Shown piece by piece: positions 1 to 4,508 of a stretch of DNA of 5,371 nucleotides. This stretch comes from Candidatus Roizmanbacteria bacterium. GTDB lineage: Bacteria > Patescibacteriota > Microgenomatia > UBA1406 > GWC2-37-13. Both the position numbers and the translations under genes were made by a program. Location of the stretch: contig JACQRR010000065.1 in assembly GCA_016206365.1 (NCBI GenBank), forward strand, positions 1 through 5,371, in the 5' to 3' direction. The notes below the pieces were generated by a model, which did no database searches, had not been told where the DNA came from, and worked only from the letters and a program-made list of their open reading frames with translations. The first letter of the stretch is position 1. Each line of letters starts with the position of its first letter.

Positions 1-86
1 ACACCTAAGTTCCTGCGATCCAAACCTAAAAATTTTTAAATGAACGCTAATTAAGATACTCCTTTCTTTTTTAAAAATCAATAGCT

Positions 87-95
87 TGCTATAAT
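87..95 (+). promoter_or_regulatory. Extended -10 promoter of the EEP-family gene
   Basis: An exact TATAAT lies at 90-95, preceded by TGC at 87-89, which gives an extended -10 (TGN-TATAAT). The position 17 bp upstream holds only a T-run (67-72), so the extended -10 probably compensates for a poor -35. Only 7 nt separate the -10 from the ATG at 103, so transcription should begin at or within a base or two of the start codon. The mRNA would be leaderless. No Shine-Dalgarno sequence is present. Confidence 0.72.
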
Positions 96-102
96 ACTTG
101 TC

Positions 103-858
103 ATGAAGATAAAATTCATTACCCTCAATCTTTATCATGGATATTTGCTTGATGAGGCGATACAATTTCTCAAAAAAGAAAATCCCGATATCATTGCATT
201 ACAAGAAGTATATGCGGGAACTGATGCAGTTTTACCTAACAATCTCCGGTCCTTTATATTGTTACAGAGGGCTTTATTAGGATACTACTCTTGTTTTGCT
301 CCGGAAACGAAGCTAATAAGAGAAGAGGGTGAGGCGGATTTCGGCAATGCTTTGTTCTCGCGCTTTCCAATTAGAAAAAATAGGACTAGTTTCTTACACG
401 GAGTTTACGGTCCAAGCCAATGGAATAAGAGTATGACTGACTTTTCCGGACAGCCAAAGAACATGCTAGTAGTAGAGGTTGTGATCGGTAGGATGACGTT
501 GAATCTTTACAGCCTGCATGGGATATGGGGCTTTGATGGAAACGATAATGAATTAAGACTTCGGATGAGTAGACTAATCACGGATGAGATAAAAGATAAG
601 CAAAATGTGATCATGGGTGGCGATTTTAACTGTCGGCCAAATACGCAAACAATTAATAACATCGAAAAATATTTAGTCAATGTCTTTAAAAATGAACTAA
701 AGACAACTTTCAATATGAAGCACAAAACCAATGGGGGTTATGCAACGGCCGTAGTTGACATGATATTTATTTCACCGGATATAAAGGTGGTAAATCATTA
801 TTGTCCGAAAGTTGATGTGTCCGACCACTTTCCTCTGGTTGCTGTTTTGAACGTGTAA
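103..858 (+). CDS. Endonuclease/exonuclease/phosphatase (EEP) family protein
   Basis: This 251-aa protein has the DNase I/exonuclease III-like metal-dependent phosphoesterase fold. The motifs appear in family order: N9 in TLNL; the metal-binding Glu in ALQEV (Q34-E35); GNALFSRFPI at 81-90; H139 in SLHG; GGDFN at 172-176 with catalytic D174 and N176; VDMIFIS at 218-224 with D219; and the terminal SDHFPL at 240-245 with D241-H242. All catalytic positions seem intact, so it should be an active Mg2+-dependent hydrolase. The substrate (DNA, phosphoinositide, sphingomyelin or nucleotide) cannot be told from sequence. There is no signal peptide or membrane segment, so it is probably cytoplasmic. It stands alone with its own promoter and is convergent with msrA. 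The ATG at 103 is supported by the promoter directly before it. Confidence 0.9.
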   Translation: MKIKFITLNLYHGYLLDEAIQFLKKENPDIIALQEVYAGTDAVLPNNLRSFILLQRALLGYYSCFAPETKLIREEGEADFGNALFSRFPIRKNRTSFLHGVYGPSQWNKSMTDFSGQPKNMLVVEVVIGRMTLNLYSLHGIWGFDGNDNELRLRMSRLITDEIKDKQNVIMGGDFNCRPNTQTINNIEKYLVNVFKNELKTTFNMKHKTNGGYATAVVDMIFISPDIKVVNHYCPKVDVSDHFPLVAVLNV

Positions 859-886
859 ATTAAATCTTTTTAAAGGAAATATCAAA

Positions 887-955
887 GTCATTCCTGCGAA
901 AGCAGGAATCTATTGAAATTAAAATTATATAGATTCCCACTTACGTGGGAATGAC
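887..955. repeat. REPIN-like double hairpin repeat
   Basis: Two perfect 8-bp hairpins sit in inverted order. The first is ATTCCTGC (890-897), GAAA loop, GCAGGAAT (902-909). The second is ATTCCCAC (933-940), TTAC loop, GTGGGAAT (945-952). The element opens with GTCATTCC and closes with GGAATGAC. Its inner borders GGAATCTA (905-912) and TAGATTCC (930-937) are also mirror images, around an AT-rich 17-bp spacer. Two inverted REP units of this kind form a REPIN, a type mobilised in trans by REP-associated tyrosine transposases (RAYTs). None is encoded in this window. It lies between the convergent EEP and msrA genes, where the hairpins may protect 3' ends or weaken read-through. No T-tract makes it a standard terminator. 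Confidence 0.8.
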
Positions 956-984
956 AAAGGAATAAGGCAGATTTCGTACGGAAG

Positions 985-1521
985 CTATTTTTTAAGCAAC
1001 GAAGAAAATTTTTGGCGAAATTTTGTCAATTTAGGGCTGATGACAAATTGACAGTAGGGAGCATCGGGATTTTTTTCCCGGTAATTTTGATGGTATTCTT
1101 CGGCCGAATAAAAATTCTCATAAGGTAAAATTTCGGTGATAATCGATCCATCATAAATTTTTTCCGACTCGATTTTCTTTTTGACTTTTTCCGCCAGATT
1201 TTTTTGCTCTTCATCGTGACAAAAAATTATTGAGCGGTATTGGGAACCAATATCATTTCCCTGGCGGTCAGGCGTGGTTGGATTGTGGGTTAAGAAAAAA
1301 ACCTCAAGCAGAGCCTCGTAAGAAATTACTCGAGAATCATAAGTCAGTTGTATTGACTCGGCATGGCCGCTCGTACCCTCGCTGACTTCATAATAATTAG
1401 GATCTTTGATTTTGCCACCCGAGTAACCGGAAACAACTTTCTCTACTCCTTTGAGTTCTTTGAAGATGGCCTCGGTGCACCAAAAGCATCCGCCGCCAAA
1501 TGTTGCGAGCTGTTTTTGCAT
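985..1521 (-). CDS. msrA: Peptide methionine (S)-S-oxide reductase MsrA
   Basis: MsrA reduces methionine-S-sulfoxide, free or in proteins, back to methionine, using thioredoxin-type reductant, and so repairs oxidised proteins. The 178-aa length is normal for a single-domain MsrA. Visible signatures are GCFWCTE at 11-17 with catalytic C12 (and a second Cys at 15), GYSGG at 32-36, GTSGHAE at 49-55, HNPTTPDRQGNDIGSQYRS at 79-97, FYSAEEYHQNY at 137-147, and YCQFVISPK at 156-164 with the probable resolving C157. There is no MsrB fusion and no signal peptide, so it is cytoplasmic. The ATG lies 4 nt after the stop of the EF-Tu-like gene and has no Shine-Dalgarno sequence, which suggests translational coupling as the last gene of the MFS operon. 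It stops with TAG. Confidence 0.97.
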   Translation of the reverse strand: MQKQLATFGGGCFWCTEAIFKELKGVEKVVSGYSGGKIKDPNYYEVSEGTSGHAESIQLTYDSRVISYEALLEVFFLTHNPTTPDRQGNDIGSQYRSIIFCHDEEQKNLAEKVKKKIESEKIYDGSIITEILPYENFYSAEEYHQNYREKNPDAPYCQFVISPKLTKFRQKFSSLLKK

Positions 1522-1525
1522 AAAA

Positions 1526-1780
1526 TTAGGAAGTAACTTTATAAACTACGTCTCCCTCTTTTACTTTCTGGTTGACTTTAAGTCCTATCTCTTGGCCTTT
1601 TTTGGCTTTTTGGATAGGTTGATGCTCAAGCTGCATCGAGTTGACAGTCTGTTTAAATTCACGGCCATGACCAACAATCTTTATGCTGTCTCCTTTGATA
1701 AGTTGGCCTGTGAGTTTAACTATTCCAACACTCAGATGATTATAATAATGGGTAATTTTTCCAACCTTGGTGTCTTTCAT
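1526..1780 (-). CDS. Translation elongation factor-like (EF-Tu domain 2-like) small protein
   Basis: This 84-aa protein matches the beta-barrel of translation GTPase domain 2: an opening VGKITHYY, LTGQLIKGDSIKIVG at residues 23-37, VNSMQLEH at 46-53, then KAKKGQEIGLKV and VKEGDVVYKV. The barrel is present without a G domain, so it cannot hydrolyse GTP. Proteins of this size and sequence are usually annotated 'translation elongation factor-like', and their function is unknown. An in-frame GTG at 1789 would add three residues, but it lies inside a very strong ribosome-binding site that points to the ATG at 1780. The gene starts 38 nt after the MFS stop and ends 4 nt before msrA, so it is almost certainly in the same transcript. 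A link to RNA, tRNA or ribosome binding is only inferred from the fold. Confidence 0.82.
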   Translation of the reverse strand: MKDTKVGKITHYYNHLSVGIVKLTGQLIKGDSIKIVGHGREFKQTVNSMQLEHQPIQKAKKGQEIGLKVNQKVKEGDVVYKVTS

Positions 1781-1783
1781 ATA

Positions 1784-1796
1784 GATCACCTTCTTC
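1784..1796 (-). promoter_or_regulatory. Strong Shine-Dalgarno sequence deciding the start of the EF-Tu-like gene
   Basis: On the minus strand GAAGAAGGTGATC matches 11 of 13 positions of TAAGGAGGTGATC, the sequence complementary to a typical 16S rRNA 3' end. It ends 3 nt before the ATG at 1780, which is normal spacing for the GG core. The alternative GTG start (1789) lies within it and would be masked. This is the only clear Shine-Dalgarno site I see in the window, and it serves an operon-internal gene. Confidence 0.8.
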
Positions 1797-1818
1797 CTAA
1801 CATCAGTTTATCACACTC

Positions 1819-3000
1819 TCAAAAAGCTGACTCCTTTTTGACTCCTTGTTTTAAAACGTGGAAAGAGAGAAAAAAACAAATCAAGGAAAAAACGCTGGCG
1901 GCCAAAAAAGGATAAGGTATGGCAACAGTTGCGGCAAAGCCACCAATGATCGGCCCTAAAATCTGTCCGATGCTCATATAGGAGGCGTTTAAACCCATGA
2001 TTGATCCCTGGGATTTTGCATCAGCTTCTCGAGACAAAATCGTTGGCGTCAAGGTTTGAACGCTGGAGTTAGAAAGGCCTAAAAATATGGAAGCTATGAT
2101 AAAAGTTGATAACGACCTGGTGAAGAAAAAGGCTAAAAACATCAACGACAGGCCAAAAAGCGCTGAGGAAAAAAGTTTCTTTAATCCCAGAATGGCGACG
2201 AATCGATGGACAAGAAAAAGTTGAGCCGTTAAACCAACAATCCCAAAGAGAGTAAAAAGCAGAGATATGTGGTTGGTCGAAAGATGAAGTATTTTTATTG
2301 AGAATGGCTGATAGGCAAAAATCATCAGGGAAAAAGATATGGCGCTAAACAAGGTAATGAGAAGAGTCGAGCCGACATTTTCGTCAAACACGGCGTGGAA
2401 AAGTTTTTTAAAGTTAAAGAGTGAACTATGTTTAACCTCTCCGAGGTATTTGTTGGTTTCGGGCAGAAAAATAAAAGTGAGAATAACAGCAATAAGCGAT
2501 ATTGTTCCAGCAATGATAAAAGGCAGCGAGGCTGAATGAGAAACGGTTAGAGCCGATATGGTTGGGCCAAAAATAAAGCCAAAGCCAAAGGAAGCTCCGA
2601 TGATTCCAAATCCCCGCGTCCTCTGTTCTTGCGTCGTGGTGTCGGAGATGACCGCCGAGGCCACCGGGATATTGCCGGCGGTTATGCCGTCAAGAGCGCG
2701 AGCCAAAAATAAAAATAAGGCGTTTGGTGCAAATGCCATCATAAAAAATGAGAGAGAAGTACCGAGAATTGAGATTATGAGAAGGGGCCTTCTTCCGTAT
2801 TTGTCCGACATTCTTCCAATTATTGGCGTTGAGATAAACTGACAGATTGAAAAGGTCGAAAATAAAAGCCCGTTTTGAAAATCAGAAAGGCCATATTTCA
2901 GAGAATAAGAATATAGAACAGGAATAATGATCCCGTATCCTAGCGCATTTACGATAGCGATTAAGGCAATGATTAGGATATTTCTGTTTTGTCTGAGCAT
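1819..3000 (-). CDS. MFS transporter, DHA1 (TetA/MdtG-like) multidrug-type family
   Basis: This 393-aa inner-membrane protein has the length and layout of 12-helix major facilitator drug:H+ antiporters. Motif A, GRMSDKYGRRP, is at residues 62-72 between helices 2 and 3. A motif B-like stretch has R101, G105 and G109 in helix 4. The antiporter motif C-like segment GFGFIFGPTISA is at 139-150 with G145-P146. FLPETNK at 178-184 closes helix 6, a hallmark of the TetA/MdtG group. A hydrophilic central loop spans about 185-210, and the C-terminal half ends with SIGQILGPIIGG at 343-354 in helix 11. Substrate cannot be deduced; export of a drug or metabolite is the family expectation. It is the first gene of an operon with the EF-Tu-like gene and msrA. 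The stop is TGA. Confidence 0.93.
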   Translation of the reverse strand: MLRQNRNILIIALIAIVNALGYGIIIPVLYSYSLKYGLSDFQNGLLFSTFSICQFISTPIIGRMSDKYGRRPLLIISILGTSLSFFMMAFAPNALFLFLARALDGITAGNIPVASAVISDTTTQEQRTRGFGIIGASFGFGFIFGPTISALTVSHSASLPFIIAGTISLIAVILTFIFLPETNKYLGEVKHSSLFNFKKLFHAVFDENVGSTLLITLFSAISFSLMIFAYQPFSIKILHLSTNHISLLFTLFGIVGLTAQLFLVHRFVAILGLKKLFSSALFGLSLMFLAFFFTRSLSTFIIASIFLGLSNSSVQTLTPTILSREADAKSQGSIMGLNASYMSIGQILGPIIGGFAATVAIPYPFLAASVFSLICFFLSFHVLKQGVKKESAF

Positions 3001-3010
3001 AGTCGGGGGA

Positions 3011-3035
3011 AAACTTTAAGTATACCTAAAAGTTT
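3011..3035 (-). promoter_or_regulatory. Probable MFS-operon promoter (-10) inside an operator-like palindrome
   Basis: On the minus strand TATACT (3024-3019) is a good -10 for the MFS gene, with transcription expected near 3012 and a leader of about 12 nt that lacks a Shine-Dalgarno sequence. No good -35 is found at 16-18 bp. The -10 sits in the centre of an inverted repeat: AAACTTT (3011-3017) and AAAGTTT (3029-3035), with GTATAC (3020-3025) in the middle. A palindrome over the -10 of an efflux-type gene is a typical place for a repressor. No regulator gene is adjacent, so this stays an inference. Confidence 0.4.
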
Positions 3036-3038
3036 CTT
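3031..3038. repeat. Left 8-bp target-site duplication of the MITE
   Basis: AGTTTCTT lies directly outside the left GTAA end of the 143-bp element and is repeated exactly at its right end. Confidence 0.7.
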
Positions 3039-3181
3039 GTAATCGTTCAGGATTTGACAAAACCTCTGTCATCCTGAACGAAGTGAAGGATCTCTGAACT
3101 TGTTTCAGGGAATCTCGCATACGCGATAGATTCTTCGCTACGCTCAGAATGACAATTATTTGACTATTCCTGAACGGTTAC
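3039..3181. mobile_element. 143-bp MITE-like element with IS66-type ends
   Basis: The termini are GTAATCGTTCAGGA (3039-3052) and, inverted, GTAACCGTTCAGGA (complement of 3168-3181), 13 of 14 identical. The same 8 bp, AGTTTCTT, flank both ends (3031-3038 and 3182-3189). IS66-family elements are known for ends that begin 5'-GTAA and for 8-bp target duplications, so this could be a non-autonomous relative; the family call is inference. Mirror symmetry continues inward: 3068-3093 and the complement of 3128-3153 agree at 21 of 26 positions, both of the GTCATYCTGARCG...AATCT type known as a dispersed repeat. Inside the left arm, CGTTCAGGAT (3044-3053) also pairs exactly with ATCCTGAACG (3071-3080). 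The central 34 bp holds TCGC-ATAC-GCGA (3115-3126). It encodes no protein and separates the divergent MFS and small membrane protein genes. Confidence 0.75.
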
Positions 3182-3189
3182 AGTTTCTT
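3182..3189. repeat. Right 8-bp target-site duplication of the MITE
   Basis: AGTTTCTT, identical to 3031-3038, immediately follows the GGTTAC end of the element. Removing the element plus one copy would leave a continuous short spacer between the divergent genes. Confidence 0.7.
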
Positions 3190-3200
3190 AAGTTTTAAGT

Positions 3201-3206
3201 TATGAT
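3201..3206 (+). promoter_or_regulatory. Possible -10 of the 67-aa membrane protein gene
   Basis: TATGAT (5 of 6 to TATAAT) would start transcription near 3213, about 7 nt before the ATG at 3220. The hexamer 17 bp upstream (3178-3183, TTACAG), half of which is the MITE terminus, is a poor -35. This box overlaps the alternative ATG at 3202, which argues for the later start. Confidence 0.4.
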
Positions 3207-3219
3207 AAGAAGTATCAAA

Positions 3220-3423
3220 ATGACTAAAATAAAAGAAAAAAACAAGAAGCTGGCTCTGGCCGATATCCCGGGAGAAGATCCTTTAGAAAAATTGGTAAAT
3301 CTTCTGCTGCTTTTGGTTAAATTGATTCTCACTTATTACCAAATTTTTGTTCTCATTCTGGGTATCGGTTTTCTCATCATTATTCTTCTTTTGCTCATCT
3401 TTTTCGGCGCTTTGGGTTTTTAA
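3220..3423 (+). CDS. Small membrane protein, 67 aa, unknown function
   Basis: I do not recognise this protein. It begins with a lysine-rich, charged stretch (MTKIKEKNKK), then a short acidic segment IPGEDPLEK (16-24). A Leu-rich stretch LVNLLLLLVKLILTYY (25-40) leads into a very hydrophobic segment QIFVLILGIGFLIIILLLLI (41-60) that must cross the membrane. It ends abruptly at FFGALGF. The layout fits one or two membrane helices with the basic N-terminus inside. An in-frame ATG at 3202 would add six residues (MIRSIK). I prefer 3220 because AAGAAG (3207-3212) and a -10-like TATGAT precede it at suitable distances, but either start is possible. The next gene, also a tiny membrane protein on the same strand, starts 38 nt downstream with its own promoter. 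Confidence 0.65.
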   Translation: MTKIKEKNKKLALADIPGEDPLEKLVNLLLLLVKLILTYYQIFVLILGIGFLIIILLLLIFFGALGF

Positions 3424-3427
3424 TTTT

Positions 3428-3444
3428 CAAACAAAAAATGTTTG
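3428..3444. repeat. Perfect 6-bp inverted repeat next to a -10 box
   Basis: CAAACA (3428-3433) and TGTTTG (3439-3444) flank an A5 loop, 3 nt upstream of the TATAAT at 3448. It lies in the -35/spacer region of the downstream promoter, so it might be an operator half-site pair or a weak 3' hairpin for the preceding gene. It has no T-tract. Confidence 0.35.
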
Positions 3445-3447
3445 AGG

Positions 3448-3453
3448 TATAAT
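3448..3453 (+). promoter_or_regulatory. -10 box of the 72-aa protein gene, leaderless type
   Basis: An exact TATAAT lies 8 nt before the ATG at 3462, so the transcript should start at or next to the start codon. The 17-bp upstream hexamer TTTCAA (3425-3430) matches the -35 consensus only at three positions. No Shine-Dalgarno sequence is present. Confidence 0.6.
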
Positions 3454-3461
3454 AATTGCTT

Positions 3462-3680
3462 ATGGCAAAAATTAAAGTAAACTTCACCTTTTCCACTTTT
3501 ACCCTGCGTCAGAAAAAGTGGCTAATCCTGTCTTCTCTATATTTGGCCCTGCTGCTTTTGGGCGGTATGAGACTGGTCTATATCGCCGGCGGCTGGAACC
3601 TGCTCTTTTATTTTTTCAAATCTCGGATAAAAAAGCCAATCAGAAAAGGCTCCACCTTTCCTTCAAGTTTAAAAAAGTAA
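3462..3680 (+). CDS. Small single-pass membrane protein, 72 aa, unknown function
   Basis: I do not recognise the family. An amphipathic N-terminus rich in Lys and Thr/Phe (MAKIKVNFTFSTFTLRQKKW) is followed by a hydrophobic stretch LILSSLYLALLLLGGMRLVY (21-40) and IAGGWNLLFYFF. It closes with a strongly basic tail (KSRIKKPIRKG...LKK). The positive-inside rule puts the basic C-terminus in the cytoplasm. The ATG at 3462 is chosen over an in-frame TTG at 3456 because the -10 box lies only 8 nt upstream of the ATG. It follows another tiny membrane protein by 38 nt, so the two may form a functional pair; this is inference from position only. Confidence 0.65.
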   Translation: MAKIKVNFTFSTFTLRQKKWLILSSLYLALLLLGGMRLVYIAGGWNLLFYFFKSRIKKPIRKGSTFPSSLKK

Positions 3681-3723
3681 AAAAAATTCTTTAAATTCCG
3701 CAATGTAAATTTCTTCAATCGAT

Positions 3724-3751
3724 TGTTTCGATTGATCGATTAATCGAAACA
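3724..3751. repeat. Perfect 10-bp inverted repeat in a TCGATT-rich patch
   Basis: TGTTTCGATT (3724-3733) and AATCGAAACA (3742-3751) enclose an 8-nt loop, GATCGATT. TCGATT or its complement occurs repeatedly between 3717 and 3749. It may be a protein-binding site or a transcript hairpin; which one is unknown. Confidence 0.6.
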
Positions 3752-3812
3752 TTCATGAGTGGAAATCTAAAATAAAATAAAGTAGATTTAGAGTGTTTTG
3801 ATAGAGAACTAC

Positions 3813-3835
3813 ACCTGACAGGTTTAAAAACAGGT
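3813..3835. repeat. CCTGACAGG-type repeat remnant
   Basis: ACCTGACAGGT (3813-3823) is itself palindromic and is followed after TTAAAAA by CAGGT (3831-3835). It resembles half of the dispersed palindromes that read CCTGACAGG on both sides of an AT-rich loop, with the second half eroded. That relationship is from memory of such repeats, not from a search. Confidence 0.35.
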
Positions 3836-3872
3836 ATAAAAAAATCTTTTGGGATTGTAATTAATAAAGGGC

Positions 3873-3904
3873 TTGGCACCTCATTCATTTGAGGATATTA
3901 TAAT
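3873..3904 (+). promoter_or_regulatory. Candidate sigma70 promoter facing right, without a clear gene
   Basis: TTGGCA (3873-3878) is 17 bp from TATTAT (3896-3901), which overlaps an exact TATAAT at 3899-3904. Transcription would start near 3908-3911. Downstream there are only short open frames (ATG 3923, 26 codons; ATG 3930, 28 codons). A short RNA or a decayed gene is possible. CCTCA/TGAGG (3879-3883/3890-3894) form a small palindrome in the spacer. Confidence 0.4.
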
Positions 3905-4184
3905 CCATAATAAGATAAAAATATGACTGATGCAGAGATTGGACAATTTGAGCCTGCTCCACTCGCAATTCATAAACGACACACAATTCCTGGAAGCAAT
4001 TGAAGATGTCCAATAAATATTGTCCCGCTTGATATGTTGTCTTCACGTCAGGTTGGTAGGCCAGTCTATTCCTGCCCGTATCAAGATTTCTCTTCTGGTG
4101 AAACCTGTGGGAAGAAATTTGATAGAGATGGAAATGAAATACGAATAGGTTAGAAAAGACAAGAGGCGTTGCTAATTCGATCAC
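3885..4184 (-). CDS. Doubtful hypothetical ORF, 99 aa
   Basis: This frame runs 99 codons from a GTG at 4184 with no Shine-Dalgarno sequence and no -10 box close to the start, unlike the better-supported genes around it. The N-terminal third is rich in Phe, His and Leu. The C-terminal part (DVKTTYQAGQYLL onward, to MDYNILK) looks more protein-like. I recognise no family. The opposite strand also carries coding-like short frames over the same bases, so which strand was ever coding is open. It may be a real small gene, the tail of a decayed gene, or chance. Confidence 0.25.
   Translation of the reverse strand: MIELATPLVFSNLFVFHFHLYQISSHRFHQKRNLDTGRNRLAYQPDVKTTYQAGQYLLDIFNCFQELCVVYELRVEQAQIVQSLHQSYFYLIMDYNILK
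3923..4153 (+). pseudogene. Possible gene remnant: 76-codon frame interrupted by one TGA
   Basis: Starting from the ATG at 3923, about 18 nt after a good TATAAT, the frame gives MTDAEIGQFEPAPLAIHKRH and ends at a TGA (4001-4003). It then stays open to a TAG at 4151. The second part contains VYSCPYQDFSSGETCGKKFD, with two Cys and a GDGxE-like tail (RDGNEIRIG), resembling a small metal-binding or zinc-ribbon piece. A frame from ATG 3930 (MQRLDNLSLLHSQF...IEDVQ) also looks coding-like and ends at 4016, so an ancestral frameshift could join the two. I recognise no family. UGA recoding is unlikely, since full-length neighbours have no internal TGA. Overlapping minus-strand ORF 3885-4184 is the competing reading. 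Confidence 0.22.
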
Positions 4185-4211
4185 AGCCGATTCTGATTAA
4201 CGCTACTTATT

Positions 4212-4454
4212 TTAAGTGTTACTGGGAGTTTGGTTGCTTTGAATTCGAGGTAAAGGAGGCGTCCAGTCTCTGAAGTGTTTAACGGCCAATGATTGTAATT
4301 GACTTGTAATTCTCGCTTCTTTAACAAACCCAACTATAAATCCTTGTAAAGCCGCATTAAATCCGTCACCTGCCTCATAGCGAAAAAGCAAAGCTATTGC
4401 TTCTGCTTTTTTAATGTTCCAGTTTGTTCTATCAGTAAGGTCTAAAGTTTCCAT
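4212..4454 (-). CDS. Hypothetical protein, 80 aa
   Basis: I do not recognise the family. The protein is soluble, with a predicted helical core: NIKKAEAIALLFRYEAGDGF (13-32), then an Ala/Gly/Phe-rich stretch ALQGFIVGFVKEARI (35-49), and LQSLAVKHFRDW (53-64). The tail is Pro/Asn/Gln-rich and probably disordered (TPPLPRIQSNQTPSNT). An exact TATAAT (4467-4462, minus strand) ends 7 nt before its ATG, the same arrangement as at the EEP gene, and this strongly supports both the gene and its start. It lies 54 nt downstream of the PD-(D/E)XK nuclease on the same strand but has its own promoter. Confidence 0.6.
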   Translation of the reverse strand: METLDLTDRTNWNIKKAEAIALLFRYEAGDGFNAALQGFIVGFVKEARITSQLQSLAVKHFRDWTPPLPRIQSNQTPSNT

Positions 4455-4461
4455 CGTTAGT

Positions 4462-4467
4462 ATTATA
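4462..4467 (-). promoter_or_regulatory. -10 box of the 80-aa protein gene, leaderless type
   Basis: The minus strand reads TATAAT, then ACTAACG, then the ATG at 4454, so transcription should begin within a base or two of the start codon. No good -35 is present at 16-18 bp; CTGGCA at 15 bp is the nearest. No Shine-Dalgarno sequence is present. Confidence 0.55.
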
Positions 4468-4508
4468 TAACACTTTTTAACTTGCCAGGCGTTATTATCT
4501 CAAATATT

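Larger units (their letters stand above)
3681..3872. other. AT-rich intergenic stretch with clustered inverted repeats, no gene seen
   Basis: No convincing ORF is present. The stretch holds three inverted repeats in a row. TGTTTCGATT (3724-3733) pairs exactly with AATCGAAACA (3742-3751), and the palindrome CAATCGATTG (3717-3726) overlaps its left arm. AAATCTA (3763-3769) pairs with TAGATTT (3783-3789). ACCTG-A-CAGGT (3813-3823) is followed by another CAGGT (3831-3835). None is followed by a T-tract that would make it a clear intrinsic terminator on either strand. Confidence 0.5.

Noticed and set aside
507..731. Minus-strand ORF of 74 codons inside the EEP gene
   Set aside because: It lies wholly opposite the well-supported EEP gene and has no promoter or recognised motif.
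883..959. CAAAG target-site duplication around the REPIN-like element
   Set aside because: CAAAG on each side overlaps the element's own terminal G and C, so the match rests mainly on three A residues and is likely chance.
1451..1915. Plus-strand ORF of 154 codons across the msrA/EF-like/MFS junctions
   Set aside because: It is antisense to three recognised genes, and its Phe/Leu/Ser-rich content is typical of a shadow frame.
2558..2842. Plus-strand ORF of 94 codons within the MFS gene
   Set aside because: Its Pro/Lys/Ala-rich composition is the complement of transmembrane codons; the MFS motifs on the other strand are decisive.
887..3181. CRISPR array
   Set aside because: The repeats are two different palindromic elements over 2 kb apart, with no regular spacing or spacers, and the Cas4-like gene has no cas neighbours.
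3873..3890. Sigma54 promoter (TTGGCAC)
   Set aside because: The -12 TTGC element is absent at the required spacing; a sigma70 reading with TATTAT at 17 bp fits better.
3923..4153. UGA read as an amino acid (alternative genetic code)
   Set aside because: The EEP, MsrA, MFS and nuclease genes are all full length without internal TGA, and MFS ends on TGA, so the in-frame TGA at 4001 more likely marks decay or chance.
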